Positions 1 through 7,511 of a DNA stretch of 10,881 nt are shown piece by piece. The stretch is from NCBI GenBank assembly GCA_018610125.1, contig JAHEOI010000091.1, positions 1 to 10,881 on the forward strand. The letters run 5' to 3'. Position numbers and translations under genes: made by a program. Every line of letters begins with the position of its first letter. Within the stretch, counting starts at the first letter, position 1. This DNA comes from Verrucomicrobiota bacterium (lineage in GTDB: Bacteria; Verrucomicrobiota; Verrucomicrobiia; Limisphaerales; JAHEOI01). The notes beneath the pieces are model-generated. The model was not told where the DNA came from. It did no database searches and saw only the letters and a list, made by a program, of their open reading frames with translations.

Positions 1-2075
1 ACCTCGCGAGTCGGCGGCTTCCAAAGCGGGACTCCATGACGATCGATCGCCACCCGCACCGGCAAGCTCGCCAAACTGACCAAAATCACCACCCGGCGAC
101 CCCGTTCTGCGCCATCGAGCGCCGGCATTTGTCTTTGTTGAAGCTTGGCCAACAGGGTGGGGACAAACTTCCGACGCCAAAGCGAGAGCGGGACAACCCG
201 GCCTTGCCATCGGGTCAATCGGCGAACCCATTTGACCAACCGAATCCGTCGCCTCGGTAATAGATCGCCGATCGTTATGACCCTGCCATAATGGCACTCA
301 CTCTCGGTAAGATTGCCCTCCTCTCCTTCATCCCCGTTCAGTGAGGCCTTGAGCGACTCAACAAACCGCGGGTCAGGCGCTTGGTCATCCTCTTGGGAGG
401 CCTCAGACTTGCCGAATTCCGATTTTGCGACCAGCTCACCGACGCCTATAGTCTCCAGCAGGCTGGTATTCCGCAGGGCGGAATGCATCAGCGGGCGACC
501 CATCCCTCCGGGATTCACCTCCGCTTGCCCATGCCCGCTCACTCCTGCCTGATCCGCACTCCTTGAACCGCGCTGTGAATCGGGCTTTGCACCCACCTCA
601 ATTTGCCGGTCCCCCCCGCCCGGGTCTTCTCCATCTCGATTGGCGCCCTCGACAACCCACGTTTCATGCACAGCCCGTTTCTCGCGCTTTGGCAAAGGCT
701 CCCACTCACCTTGACTGTTCAAGCTCTCGGTATGCCCACGGCGGACATGACGGGCTCGCTCGGCGTCGGTTTTCAACCCGCACGGAACATCCGGGTGCTT
801 AAGCGCTTCCTCCACCCCAAGGAATATCGGTCTGGAGGTAAACAATCGTTCTTGTGTCCGCACGGCGACCCCAAACGGATCCCACCCATGATCCGTAGCC
901 GCCGCCATCAATCCGAGCAACGTCCCCCAATCCACCATCCGACTTCGGGAGAGGTGGGCCGGAAAGGCTTCCCGCATCCGAATTTCATTCGGGCTGATCA
1001 GGATGTATCCGGTCTCGTCAATGCCTCGCCGACCGGCACGCCCAAACATTTGCAGGATCTCATCGGGTCTTAGCGGTTGCTCAATTGCCTCTCGCCTGTA
1101 GGAAGCCCCCGCCAACGCCACACTCCTTAAGGAGAAATTGATCCCGGCAGCCAAGCCCATTGTGGCCACGACAACCCGGAGTTGGCCGGCCTTGGCCAAA
1201 GGCTCCACCACCCCGGCGCGCGCCGCGTAGCTCAACCCGCTATGATGGTAGCTGACTCTCGCCTTGAGCAGCTTCCCAAGCTTTTCCCCGACAACCGCTT
1301 TTTGCTCCGGCCCCAATTGCAAGGGATTCGGATTTGGAAGGTTTCGGGCGATTTCGCCGGCCAACTGCTCGGCCGTGCGGCGTTGCGGCGCAAAAATAAG
1401 GATCGGCCCCAAATCCTCTGCAAGGGCCTTGGCCGTAAACCGAGGCCAAAAGCCACGAATGTCGTTCGGCAGATTATAATTCAAGTGGTAGGCATAAACC
1501 TCCTCCAACGGCACCGCTCGCTCATCGTGCCGGATCAGCACAACTTGACGTCCGAGTCGCCCAAGCCACCGAACAACATCTTGCGGATTGGCGACGCTCC
1601 CACTCAAAAGCAAGAGTTGGGTCTGAGGCGGAGCCAAAGCAAGTGCCAGCTCATAATTGAGCCCACGGTCGGGATCTCCCAGGAGCTGATACTCGTCGAC
1701 GACCAGCAGCGACGGACCGTCCCCATGAATCAGTCGATTTTTCTGGGTCTCAAGGGTCGCAACAAGAATGGGGGCATCCAGGTTCTCGGCCAAATCACCG
1801 GTGGCGATGCCGACATTCCAGCCTCGCGAGCGCCACTCGGCCAACTTGTCATTGGCCAAGGCCCGGGTCGGCACGGTGTAAATCGCCTGCCCTCGGTTCT
1901 TGCCTTGTTTGGACCAAAGCTCGAAAATGAAGGTCTTTCCGGAGCCGGTAGGCGCTTGAACCACGACATCTTTCCCGTGACGCAATTCGGTAACAGCCTC
2001 CTGCTGCCACAGGTCCGGGAAGCTTACCTGGTTCAAAGATGAAAACTCTTCCAACTGTCCTGACAACCCCGCCAC
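1..2075 (-). CDS. Ski2-like superfamily 2 DExH-type RNA/DNA helicase, 3' end beyond window
   Basis: This is a continuous open frame of 691 codons that starts at GTG 2075 and is still open at the left edge, so the C-terminus is missing. An AAGG seven bases before the GTG (2083-2086) supports the start, which lies 9 bases after the stop of the preceding small gene. The ATP-dependent helicase core is complete: a Gln-containing segment near residues 20-28, motif I APTGSGKT (41-48), motif Ia VPTRALA (68-74), motif II DEYQ (127-130), motif III SGS (158-160), motif IV near 225-230, HHSG (277-280), motif V ATMGLAAGINF (304-314) and motif VI QMFGRAGRRG (342-351). The motif V and VI pattern and HHSG are typical of Ski2-like enzymes, which unwind RNA or structured DNA. 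The core is followed by a Gly/Ser/acid-rich linker (about 450-595) and an Arg/Trp-rich basic region from about 597. The family call is firm, but the substrate is unknown. Confidence 0.88.
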   Translation of the reverse strand, partial: MAGLSGQLEEFSSLNQVSFPDLWQQEAVTELRHGKDVVVQAPTGSGKTFIFELWSKQGKNRGQAIYTVPTRALANDKLAEWRSRGWNVGIATGDLAENLDAPILVATLETQKNRLIHGDGPSLLVVDEYQLLGDPDRGLNYELALALAPPQTQLLLLSGSVANPQDVVRWLGRLGRQVVLIRHDERAVPLEEVYAYHLNYNLPNDIRGFWPRFTAKALAEDLGPILIFAPQRRTAEQLAGEIARNLPNPNPLQLGPEQKAVVGEKLGKLLKARVSYHHSGLSYAARAGVVEPLAKAGQLRVVVATMGLAAGINFSLRSVALAGASYRREAIEQPLRPDEILQMFGRAGRRGIDETGYILISPNEIRMREAFPAHLSRSRMVDWGTLLGLMAAATDHGWDPFGVAVRTQERLFTSRPIFLGVEEALKHPDVPCGLKTDAERARHVRRGHTESLNSQGEWEPLPKREKRAVHETWVVEGANRDGEDPGGGDRQIEVGAKPDSQRGSRSADQAGVSGHGQAEVNPGGMGRPLMHSALRNTSLLETIGVGELVAKSEFGKSEASQEDDQAPDPRFVESLKASLNGDEGEEGNLTESECHYGRVITIGDLLPRRRIRLVKWVRRLTRWQGRVVPLSLWRRKFVPTLLAKLQQRQMPALDGAERGRRVVILVSLASLPVRVAIDRHGVPLWKPPTRE

Positions 2076-2084
2076 GCTCCTACC

Positions 2085-2255
2085 TTACCCGAAAAGAGAA
2101 CCGTTTTCGAGTCTAGCGCGGCGTTGCTTCAGATCCGAATCCTCGGAGGCCACCAGAGTCAATCGCGGCCACCACCATACGAGCTTCTCTCCCTCCCACG
2201 CCACTTGAAAGTAAGCACGCGCCGCGTCCGGCACATCCTCAACCAGCTCGCTCAT
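2085..2255 (-). CDS. small hypothetical protein between kinase and helicase
   Basis: I do not recognise this 56-residue protein. The preferred start is ATG 2255, five bases after the kinase stop codon (2261-2263). A GGAGG (2267-2271) lies 11 bases upstream, inside the end of the kinase gene. In-frame TTG 2276 and GTG 2273 would give a longer form overlapping the kinase. The stop is TAA 2085-2087, just before the helicase GTG at 2075. The protein is soluble-looking and mixed in charge, with a tryptophan-rich centre (WEGEKLVWWWPRL) that resembles a short beta-hairpin, and a basic segment near the end. It has no signal peptide, membrane helix or cysteine pair. Tight packing between two real genes and a plausible ribosome site argue that it is translated. 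It could be a partner of the helicase or kinase, but nothing in the sequence shows that. Confidence 0.55.
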   Translation of the reverse strand: MSELVEDVPDAARAYFQVAWEGEKLVWWWPRLTLVASEDSDLKQRRARLENGSLFG

Positions 2256-2260
2256 CGCAT

Positions 2261-3298
2261 TTATCGCCTCCACCAACCGCGCCCCCCCTTCCCTGAGGGA
2301 GGCGTTTCCTCAGACGGCCTGTTGTACTGCTCAACAAGGAGCCGGCTCCGAGCCGCGGTCAACGACATGATCAAATCGTCATAAGATGCAAAACGATAGG
2401 ATGGATCTTTGGCCATGGCCTGGACCAGGACATCGCTCGTTGATTGGGTCACCTCGGGGAGAACCTGATTCGGTGGCGTCAAAGGCGTGTAAACGTGGGC
2501 ATTGATGATCTCTTCGATTGTCTCGGCCTCAAATGGCACATGCCCGGTCAAGGCATGATACAAGGTTCCGGCAAGGCTATACATATCCGAAAGGAAATCT
2601 TCCCCCTCTCGCATCACTTTTTCCGGAGCCACATAATAGGGAGTCGCCCACATGACCGACTCCTCGGTAATGCCCGATTCGCTCGGCCGCGCCAATCCGA
2701 AATCAACCAGCTTGGGCTCGCCATCGGCATTGAATAGGATATTCCCGGGCTTGATATCGCGGTGCAGGAAATCCTTTCTTAACGCCGCGCTCAACGCAGA
2801 AGCAACACTGATCCCGACATCCAAGACATCCAGCTCCGGCATCCTCCCTTCCTTCTCGATCCTTCCTTCGACCGATCCGCGATCCGCCAGTTCCATGACC
2901 ATGTAGAGCTGGTCGTCCCACTTGTTAAAAGTATAAATGTGGATGATGTTGGTATGATTCAAGCCGCCACATGTCCTGGCCTCGCGGTAAAAGCTCTCCA
3001 CCGCCTCTTCATCCTCAATCAGCTCCTTCTTCATTAGCTTGACCGCCACCTCGCGCTCCAACATCAGATCGAGAGCGCGATACACGGTCCCCATCCCTCC
3101 CGACGCAATCGGTGCTCGAAGCTCGAACTGCCCCATCCGCAATGGCATCATGATCGGATGGCTGCAGCGACTGCACGCAACCGTCTCCAAGGGGGCCAAA
3201 TCACTCTTGATGAAATTCTTGGTCCCACAGCCGCCGCAAGTGACCATCTTCAAGGGCTTTCGGCTTGCGGTTGAGGTTGATTCAGATTCCGTCGTCAC
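2261..3298 (-). CDS. Ser/Thr protein kinase (Hanks type) with N-terminal zinc ribbon
   Basis: This cytoplasmic kinase phosphorylates Ser/Thr residues of unknown targets. Numbered from the longest possible start (ATG 3382), a Cys4 zinc ribbon (C49/C52 and C70/C73) precedes a full kinase domain: glycine loop IASGGMGTV (92-100), ATP lysine K115, helix C glutamate E134, catalytic HRDIKPGN (207-214), DFG (227-229) and APE (252-254), then SDMYSLAGTLYHALTG of subdomain IX. All catalytic residues are present, so it should be active. The C-terminus is short and basic with no membrane helix or sensor domain, unlike many bacterial PknB-type receptors. The start is uncertain: ATG 3382, GTG 3298 (chosen here because it begins a flexible Ser/Thr-rich lead-in) or ATG 3247, which falls right at the zinc ribbon. 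None has a strong Shine-Dalgarno sequence. It is divergent from waaA and heads a likely unit with the small protein and helicase. Confidence 0.9.
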   Translation of the reverse strand: MTTESESTSTASRKPLKMVTCGGCGTKNFIKSDLAPLETVACSRCSHPIMMPLRMGQFELRAPIASGGMGTVYRALDLMLEREVAVKLMKKELIEDEEAVESFYREARTCGGLNHTNIIHIYTFNKWDDQLYMVMELADRGSVEGRIEKEGRMPELDVLDVGISVASALSAALRKDFLHRDIKPGNILFNADGEPKLVDFGLARPSESGITEESVMWATPYYVAPEKVMREGEDFLSDMYSLAGTLYHALTGHVPFEAETIEEIINAHVYTPLTPPNQVLPEVTQSTSDVLVQAMAKDPSYRFASYDDLIMSLTAARSRLLVEQYNRPSEETPPSGKGGRGWWRR

Positions 3299-3305
3299 AA
3301 TCCAA

Positions 3306-3333
3306 ATACTAGCATTTCTTGTTCCAACAGCAA
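3306..3333 (-). promoter_or_regulatory. possible sigma70-type promoter for the kinase unit
   Basis: On the minus strand TTGCTG (3328-3333) and TAGTAT (3306-3311) are separated by 16 bases, a fair match to -35 and -10 boxes. The expected start of transcription falls at about 3299, almost on the GTG at 3298, which would make that codon leaderless or point to the ATG at 3247 as the true start. The match was made by eye and could be chance. Confidence 0.28.
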
Positions 3334-3477
3334 GATAGCCTCGGGGCCGTTTGGCGCCGAATGCTTGAATCCCCACCCGCATTGAGGAACGGTTAAGCCG
3401 CGAGAAAAGGCAGTGAGAGTGGGGCCGCCCGGGTTCGGCGAGCCCTTTTGCCTGCTCTCGAGCCAGGATTTTGACGC

Positions 3478-4833
3478 ATGCGAAAGGGACAAAAGGAACG
3501 TCCGGTGGTGCTGCCCCGCGTTTATGAGATCGTTTTCACACTCTTGTTGGGAGTAAGCGCGCCGTTTTACTTCCTCAAAATGTGGCGTCGGGGCAATTGG
3601 AGAGAAGGATTTGGTCAACGCCTCGGCCGCTTTAGCTCCAAGACGAAACAAAACCTTACGAATCGCAAAGTCATCTGGCTGCACGCCGTCAGCGTGGGCG
3701 AAGTCAACCTCTGCACCCAGCTTATTTCGGCCCTCGAACGACAAGTCCCCAACTTTAAGCTCGTCGTCTCGACCACCACGGCCACTGGCATGGGGGAACT
3801 GAAAAAGAAGCTGCCATCCCATATCGAAAAGATTTATTATCCAATCGATCGCCGCCGATATGTCTCACGTGCCCTTAGCACAATCCGGCCCGAGGCAATC
3901 GTCCTCGTCGAAGCCGAGATATGGCCCAACTTTCTTTGGGCGGCCCAGAGACGGCATATTCCCACCTTTCTGGTTAATGCGCGCCTGTCCGACCGTTCCT
4001 ATCGGGGCTACCGACGTTTCTCGTTTCTGTTTCAACCGATTTTTCGCTCGTTCGCGGGGATCGGGGTCCAGACCCGGGAAGATGCTGAGAAATTCCAACA
4101 ACTGGGCTGCCGACGTGACGCGATTCATGTCGTCGGGAGCTTGAAGTTCGATGCGGCGGTATTAACGGAGCAACGCAACTTCGACGTCTGGGCGCTCCTT
4201 CAAAGGATCGGGGTCTCGCCGGAGAGACCGATCTTGCTCGGGGCCAGCACACACATGGGAGAAGAGGCAATCCTGGCGGAACTTTACCAACGGCTCAAGC
4301 AATCGTTCCCCCGATTGCTCCTGATCCTGGTCCCCCGACACTTTGAGCGAAGCAAAGCGATCGGCCAGGAGCTCAAACAGCTCGGGGTTCGGTTTGTCTA
4401 TCGAAGTGATATTCGCGACCAAACCGGATTGACAACGGAGCCGCCGGACTGCCTGCTGGTCAATACCACCGGCGAGCTGAAGTACTTCTTTGAGCCGGCC
4501 AACGTCACATTCGTCGGCAAAAGCCTGACGGCACACGGTGGACAAAATCCGATCGAGCCCGGGTCTGAGGGCAAGGCGATGATTTTGGGACCGCACATGG
4601 AAAACTTCTCAAGAATCGCCGAGCAATTCCTGAAGCACGAGGGGGCAATCCAGGTCCAAGACAAGGCTCAACTGGAACAAGCCATCGCCGAGCTACTCCA
4701 AGAGCCGGACCGACAGCGGCAAATGGGAGAAAACGCGACTCGAGTGGTTCGTGAAAATCTCGGGGCTATCGAGAAAACCTGCGAGATGATCATCGGCCAC
4801 TTGCCGAAATTACAGGGCCGCAAGGTTGGTTGA
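3478..4833 (+). CDS. waaA: 3-deoxy-D-manno-octulosonic acid (Kdo) transferase
   Basis: WaaA (KdtA) transfers Kdo from CMP-Kdo to the lipid A precursor at the cytoplasmic face of the inner membrane, an early step of lipopolysaccharide assembly. The 451-residue product is slightly longer than the usual 420-430. A hydrophobic N-terminal anchor (about 11-35) is followed by the GT-B N-domain with HAVSVGE, whose Glu75 matches the catalytic glutamate of the family, and by VEAEIWPNF and VNARLSDRS. The C-domain has ASTHMGEE, LILVPRHFER and GGQNPIEP, the conserved nucleotide-sugar binding stretches. AGGA (3465-3468) lies nine bases before ATG 3478 and supports this start. It is the only plus-strand gene, convergent with pilT and divergent from the kinase, so it is probably transcribed alone. 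How many Kdo residues it adds cannot be read from the sequence. Confidence 0.96.
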   Translation: MRKGQKERPVVLPRVYEIVFTLLLGVSAPFYFLKMWRRGNWREGFGQRLGRFSSKTKQNLTNRKVIWLHAVSVGEVNLCTQLISALERQVPNFKLVVSTTTATGMGELKKKLPSHIEKIYYPIDRRRYVSRALSTIRPEAIVLVEAEIWPNFLWAAQRRHIPTFLVNARLSDRSYRGYRRFSFLFQPIFRSFAGIGVQTREDAEKFQQLGCRRDAIHVVGSLKFDAAVLTEQRNFDVWALLQRIGVSPERPILLGASTHMGEEAILAELYQRLKQSFPRLLLILVPRHFERSKAIGQELKQLGVRFVYRSDIRDQTGLTTEPPDCLLVNTTGELKYFFEPANVTFVGKSLTAHGGQNPIEPGSEGKAMILGPHMENFSRIAEQFLKHEGAIQVQDKAQLEQAIAELLQEPDRQRQMGENATRVVRENLGAIEKTCEMIIGHLPKLQGRKVG

Positions 4834-4902
4834 AGGTCGACGAAGTCGACGAAAACGACGGCACGGCTTTTCCACGCTTTCTCTGATGCGCCGCTGCTTT
4901 TG
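4834..4902. other. convergent intergenic gap between waaA and pilT
   Basis: These 69 bases separate the two convergent stop codons. A nine-base unit GTCGACGAA occurs twice in tandem (4836-4853). The two GTCGAC halves can also pair as a 6-base stem with a GAA loop (4836-4850). No T-tract follows on either strand, so I do not call it a terminator. Confidence 0.4.
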
Positions 4903-6006
4903 TCAGCCCTCGCCCATGATTCGGCGGCCTTCGTCGAGGAAGATCCCTTTGAAGTTCATTTCCAACGCATGCGGGTTATCGGCCTTGGCAAGCGCCTCCT
5001 TTTCCTCAACCTTGCCTTCCTTGACCAAATTGAACAGGGACTGATTGAACGTCAGCATCCCGCTATCGCCGCCCGTTTCAATAGCGTTGGGGAGCTTATC
5101 CAATTTGTTCTCTTCAATCAGCTTTTGCACACTGCTGTTATTCACCAGGATCTCGAAAGCGGGGATAACGCCGCCATCCTTGGCATGGCACATCCGCTGA
5201 CAGACGACCGCTTTCAGGGCGCTTGCCACTTGCCGGCGGACGCGCTCGCGCTCTTCAGCCTTAAAGAAATCGAGGATCCGCCCGACGGAATGACCGGCAT
5301 CGTTCGTGTGCAATGTCGAAAGGACCAAATGCCCGGTATCGGAGGCCGTCATGGCCGCCGAAAAGCTTGTGTCATCCCGCATTTCACCGATCATGATCAC
5401 GTCCGGATCCTGACGAAGCACATGCTTTAGGCCGAACCCAAAGGAGTGTGTATCGAGTCCGATTTCCCGCTGTTCGATCAAGCACTCATTATCGGTCAGC
5501 ACGAATTCGATCGGGTCCTCAAGCGTGATAACGTGCTTCCGATAGTTCGCGTTGATATGATCGAGCATGGCCGCCAGTGTCGTCGACTTCCCGCTCCCGG
5601 TGATGCCGCCAACCAAAACGATTCCCCTGGGCGATTCCGCCAAGTCCCTGAGCACCGGCAACAGATTGAGCTCTTCGAAGGAGGGGATCACCCTCTGCAC
5701 ATACCGCATCGCCAAGCAAAACTCGCCTCGTTGCTGATAGCAGTTGGTCCGGAAACGCCCGACATCCGGGTGATAATACGAAAAATCGACTTCATGGTCC
5801 TCTTGAAGTCGATTCTTCAATTGGGTAGGAACAATTTGGTCGATGACATTCTCCATCCACTCCTTGGTCGGCGCCGGCGCCTCGATGGTAACCAGCTCTT
5901 GATTGATGCGGAATACAACAGGTGACCCGATTTTCAGGTGAACGTCCGATGCCTCCCCATCAATCGCAGTCTTTAAAATCCGGTGAAATAAATCGATATC
6001 GCCCAA
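4903..6006 (-). CDS. pilT: PilT-type type IV pilus retraction ATPase
   Basis: This is a hexameric AAA-like motor of the PilT/PilU family, which depolymerises type IV pili at the inner membrane and drives twitching. The 367 residues match the family's 340-380. Visible are an N-terminal PAS-like domain (ASDVHLKIGSP, 19-29), Walker A GGITGSGKST (133-142), an Asp-box region around TLEDPIEF (161-168), Walker B DPDVIMIGEMRD (200-211) and the His box TGHLVLSTLHTND (224-236). The start is TTG 6006, supported by AAGGA (6015-6019) eight bases upstream. No ATG lies nearby in frame. The C-terminal AIRNLIRE motif of typical PilT appears as SVQKLIEE (292-299), so the retraction-specific part has diverged and a PilU-like role is possible. 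No other pilus gene is present in the window. It follows the PilZ-like gene after 88 bases and may be cotranscribed with it. Confidence 0.93.
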   Translation of the reverse strand: MGDIDLFHRILKTAIDGEASDVHLKIGSPVVFRINQELVTIEAPAPTKEWMENVIDQIVPTQLKNRLQEDHEVDFSYYHPDVGRFRTNCYQQRGEFCLAMRYVQRVIPSFEELNLLPVLRDLAESPRGIVLVGGITGSGKSTTLAAMLDHINANYRKHVITLEDPIEFVLTDNECLIEQREIGLDTHSFGFGLKHVLRQDPDVIMIGEMRDDTSFSAAMTASDTGHLVLSTLHTNDAGHSVGRILDFFKAEERERVRRQVASALKAVVCQRMCHAKDGGVIPAFEILVNNSSVQKLIEENKLDKLPNAIETGGDSGMLTFNQSLFNLVKEGKVEEKEALAKADNPHALEMNFKGIFLDEGRRIMGEG

Positions 6007-6094
6007 AATTCCTATCCTTTTCTAAGCCCCCTGCCGGAAGCCCTTCTCTCAAACACTCACTTGATCCCTCTCCTGTTTGGCTATCCAAGCTGCC

Positions 6095-6406
6095 CTATCC
6101 AAAACAGCCCAATTGCTGACGAATGTCGCTGGATAACCCCAACAGTAACAACACGACCCGATAGCCCGTTTGCCGATCCCCATTGCACGCGACGACCACC
6201 CCCCGACAGTGACACCACCCTCCCCCTTGAAACGGTTGAAGCTCCACCGACATCTCTGTCAGCGGCTCAATCCAGTCAACGGTTTCAAACTCGATCCCGT
6301 TGCGATGAAATCGCACGACTTCCGCTGAGACCATCAGCCCGCCGCTAAAAACGGACTCGTCCCTTGAGTGATAGACCTCTGGCGTCTCCAGCTTTCTCGC
6401 ACTCAT
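6095..6406 (-). CDS. divergent PilZ-like domain protein
   Basis: This is a 103-residue cytoplasmic protein that looks like a single small beta-barrel of PilZ type: SGGLMVSAEVVRFHRNGIEF, then PLTEMSVELQP, a short strand CRGVVVAC and a closing GYRVVLLLLGL followed by SSDIRQQL. The order and spacing fit PilZ proteins. The usual cyclic di-GMP signature is lacking: I see no RxxxR at the N-terminus and no clear D/NxSxxG. It is therefore likely a non-binding adaptor if it is PilZ at all. It begins at ATG 6406 without an obvious Shine-Dalgarno sequence, 49 bases after the fabH stop, and ends 88 bases before pilT. Its position next to pilT supports a link to type IV pili, because PilZ proteins take part in pilus assembly. 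Assignment rests on pattern and context only. Confidence 0.6.
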   Translation of the reverse strand: MSARKLETPEVYHSRDESVFSGGLMVSAEVVRFHRNGIEFETVDWIEPLTEMSVELQPFQGGGWCHCRGVVVACNGDRQTGYRVVLLLLGLSSDIRQQLGCFG

Positions 6407-6455
6407 GACCAGTTTTTAAGCTACTCGCCGGCCCGGTCGACGTCAAATGCCGCGG

Positions 6456-7511
6456 TTACCATTCCACAACGGCGGCTCCCCAGGTCAAACCGGCGCCAAA
6501 CACCATCAGGAGAATCAGATCGCCCCGCTTGACACGAGAGGAACGCACCGCTTCGTCAAGCGCGATCGCCACCGAGGCCGCGGAGGTATTGCCCATTCGG
6601 TCGACGTTGACAAACAGCTTTTCGGGAGAGGCCCCGAGTCGTTCGGCCACGAGGTCGATGATCCGACGGTTCGCTTGATGAGGAATGATACAGGCAATCT
6701 GGGAAATATCGAGCTCGCAGCGTCGCAGGCTTTCGATGGCCGCCGTGTACATGGCATTAATGGCATTCTTGAATGTCTCCTTGCCATCCATTCTTAAGAA
6801 ATGCAGCCGAGAAGCAACGGACTCCACGGTCGCGGGACACCGGCTTCCGCCTCCCGGCATCTGTAATAGTCCGGCTTTGTTTCCATCAGTCCCCATGCAC
6901 GCCGTCAACAAGCCATGAGCCCCCGGCCGATTCTGGAGCACCGCCGCGCCGGCCCCGTCACCAAAGAGCACACACGTATTTCGGTCCGTCCAGTCGACGA
7001 TGGACGAGAGCTTCTCACTCCCGATCACCAGCACGGTGTCGCAAGTGCGCGACATAATAAACTGCTGGCCGATTTCCAGTCCGTAAATAAACCCGGAACA
7101 GGCAGCTTCGATATCAAATGCAGCCGCCCCGGTCGCCCCGATCTTCTGCTGAACCAAACAGGCGGTTGCTGGAAATGGCATGTCCGGAGTAATCGTCGCG
7201 ACAATCAGAAGGTCGATCTGGTCGGCGGTCACTCCGGCCTGCTCCATGGCACGTTGGGCCGCCTTTGTGGCCAGGTCGGATGTGAACTCGTTCTGGGCGG
7301 CAATACGCCGTTCTTTGATTCCGGTGCGGGTCGTGATCCAGTCATCCGAGGTCTCGACCATCTTTTCCAGGTCGTGATTGGTCAAGACCTGCTCGGGAAC
7401 GTAGGATCCTACCCCCGAAATGGAACAGCTCCTGCCGACGAAGTCGTGAGCCGCTCGCGGATTTCGGAAAGAGGCAACGGACTCGGAATTGGATGGAGCG
7501 GATTGACTCAT
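6456..7511 (-). CDS. fabH: beta-ketoacyl-ACP synthase III
   Basis: FabH condenses acetyl-CoA (or another short acyl-CoA) with malonyl-ACP to begin type II fatty acid synthesis. The catalytic triad is complete: Cys138 in EAACSGF, His278 in IIPHQANRR and Asn308 in MGNTSAAS. Other family marks are DDWITTRTGI (56-65), GDGAGAAV (184-191) and the C-terminal GAGLTWGA. The thiolase-like core begins near residue 30 (CSISGVGSYVPE), so this 351-residue form has about 25 extra, low-complexity residues at its N-terminus compared with the usual 315-330. ATG 7511 overlaps the plsX stop as ATGA, which favours this start and translational coupling. Supply of malonyl-ACP must come from genes outside the window, since fabD, fabG and acpP do not follow here. 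Confidence 0.97.
   Translation of the reverse strand: MSQSAPSNSESVASFRNPRAAHDFVGRSCSISGVGSYVPEQVLTNHDLEKMVETSDDWITTRTGIKERRIAAQNEFTSDLATKAAQRAMEQAGVTADQIDLLIVATITPDMPFPATACLVQQKIGATGAAAFDIEAACSGFIYGLEIGQQFIMSRTCDTVLVIGSEKLSSIVDWTDRNTCVLFGDGAGAAVLQNRPGAHGLLTACMGTDGNKAGLLQMPGGGSRCPATVESVASRLHFLRMDGKETFKNAINAMYTAAIESLRRCELDISQIACIIPHQANRRIIDLVAERLGASPEKLFVNVDRMGNTSAASVAIALDEAVRSSRVKRGDLILLMVFGAGLTWGAAVVEW

Noticed and set aside
611..617. Seven-base G run as a possible frameshift in the helicase
   Set aside because: The same frame stays open for about 200 codons beyond it to the window edge, so I see no need for a shift, although a length error there cannot be excluded.
603..1073. Open frame on the plus strand (156 codons)
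   Set aside because: Antisense to the helicase linker and core. The Pro/Arg-rich product is what an opposite-strand shadow of GC-rich coding DNA looks like.
1182..2042. Long open frame on the plus strand (286 codons)
   Set aside because: It lies wholly antisense to the helicase, whose motifs are complete in the minus-strand frame, and its product shows no recognisable domain.
3405..3449. AAAAGG...CCTTTT inverted repeat upstream of waaA
   Set aside because: The stem is six bases with a loop of 33 bases and only partial internal pairing. This is too weak for a terminator or regulatory hairpin.
3295..3822. Minus-strand open frame across the start of waaA
   Set aside because: It is antisense to the conserved N-terminal domain of waaA and overlaps the kinase start, with no domain of its own.
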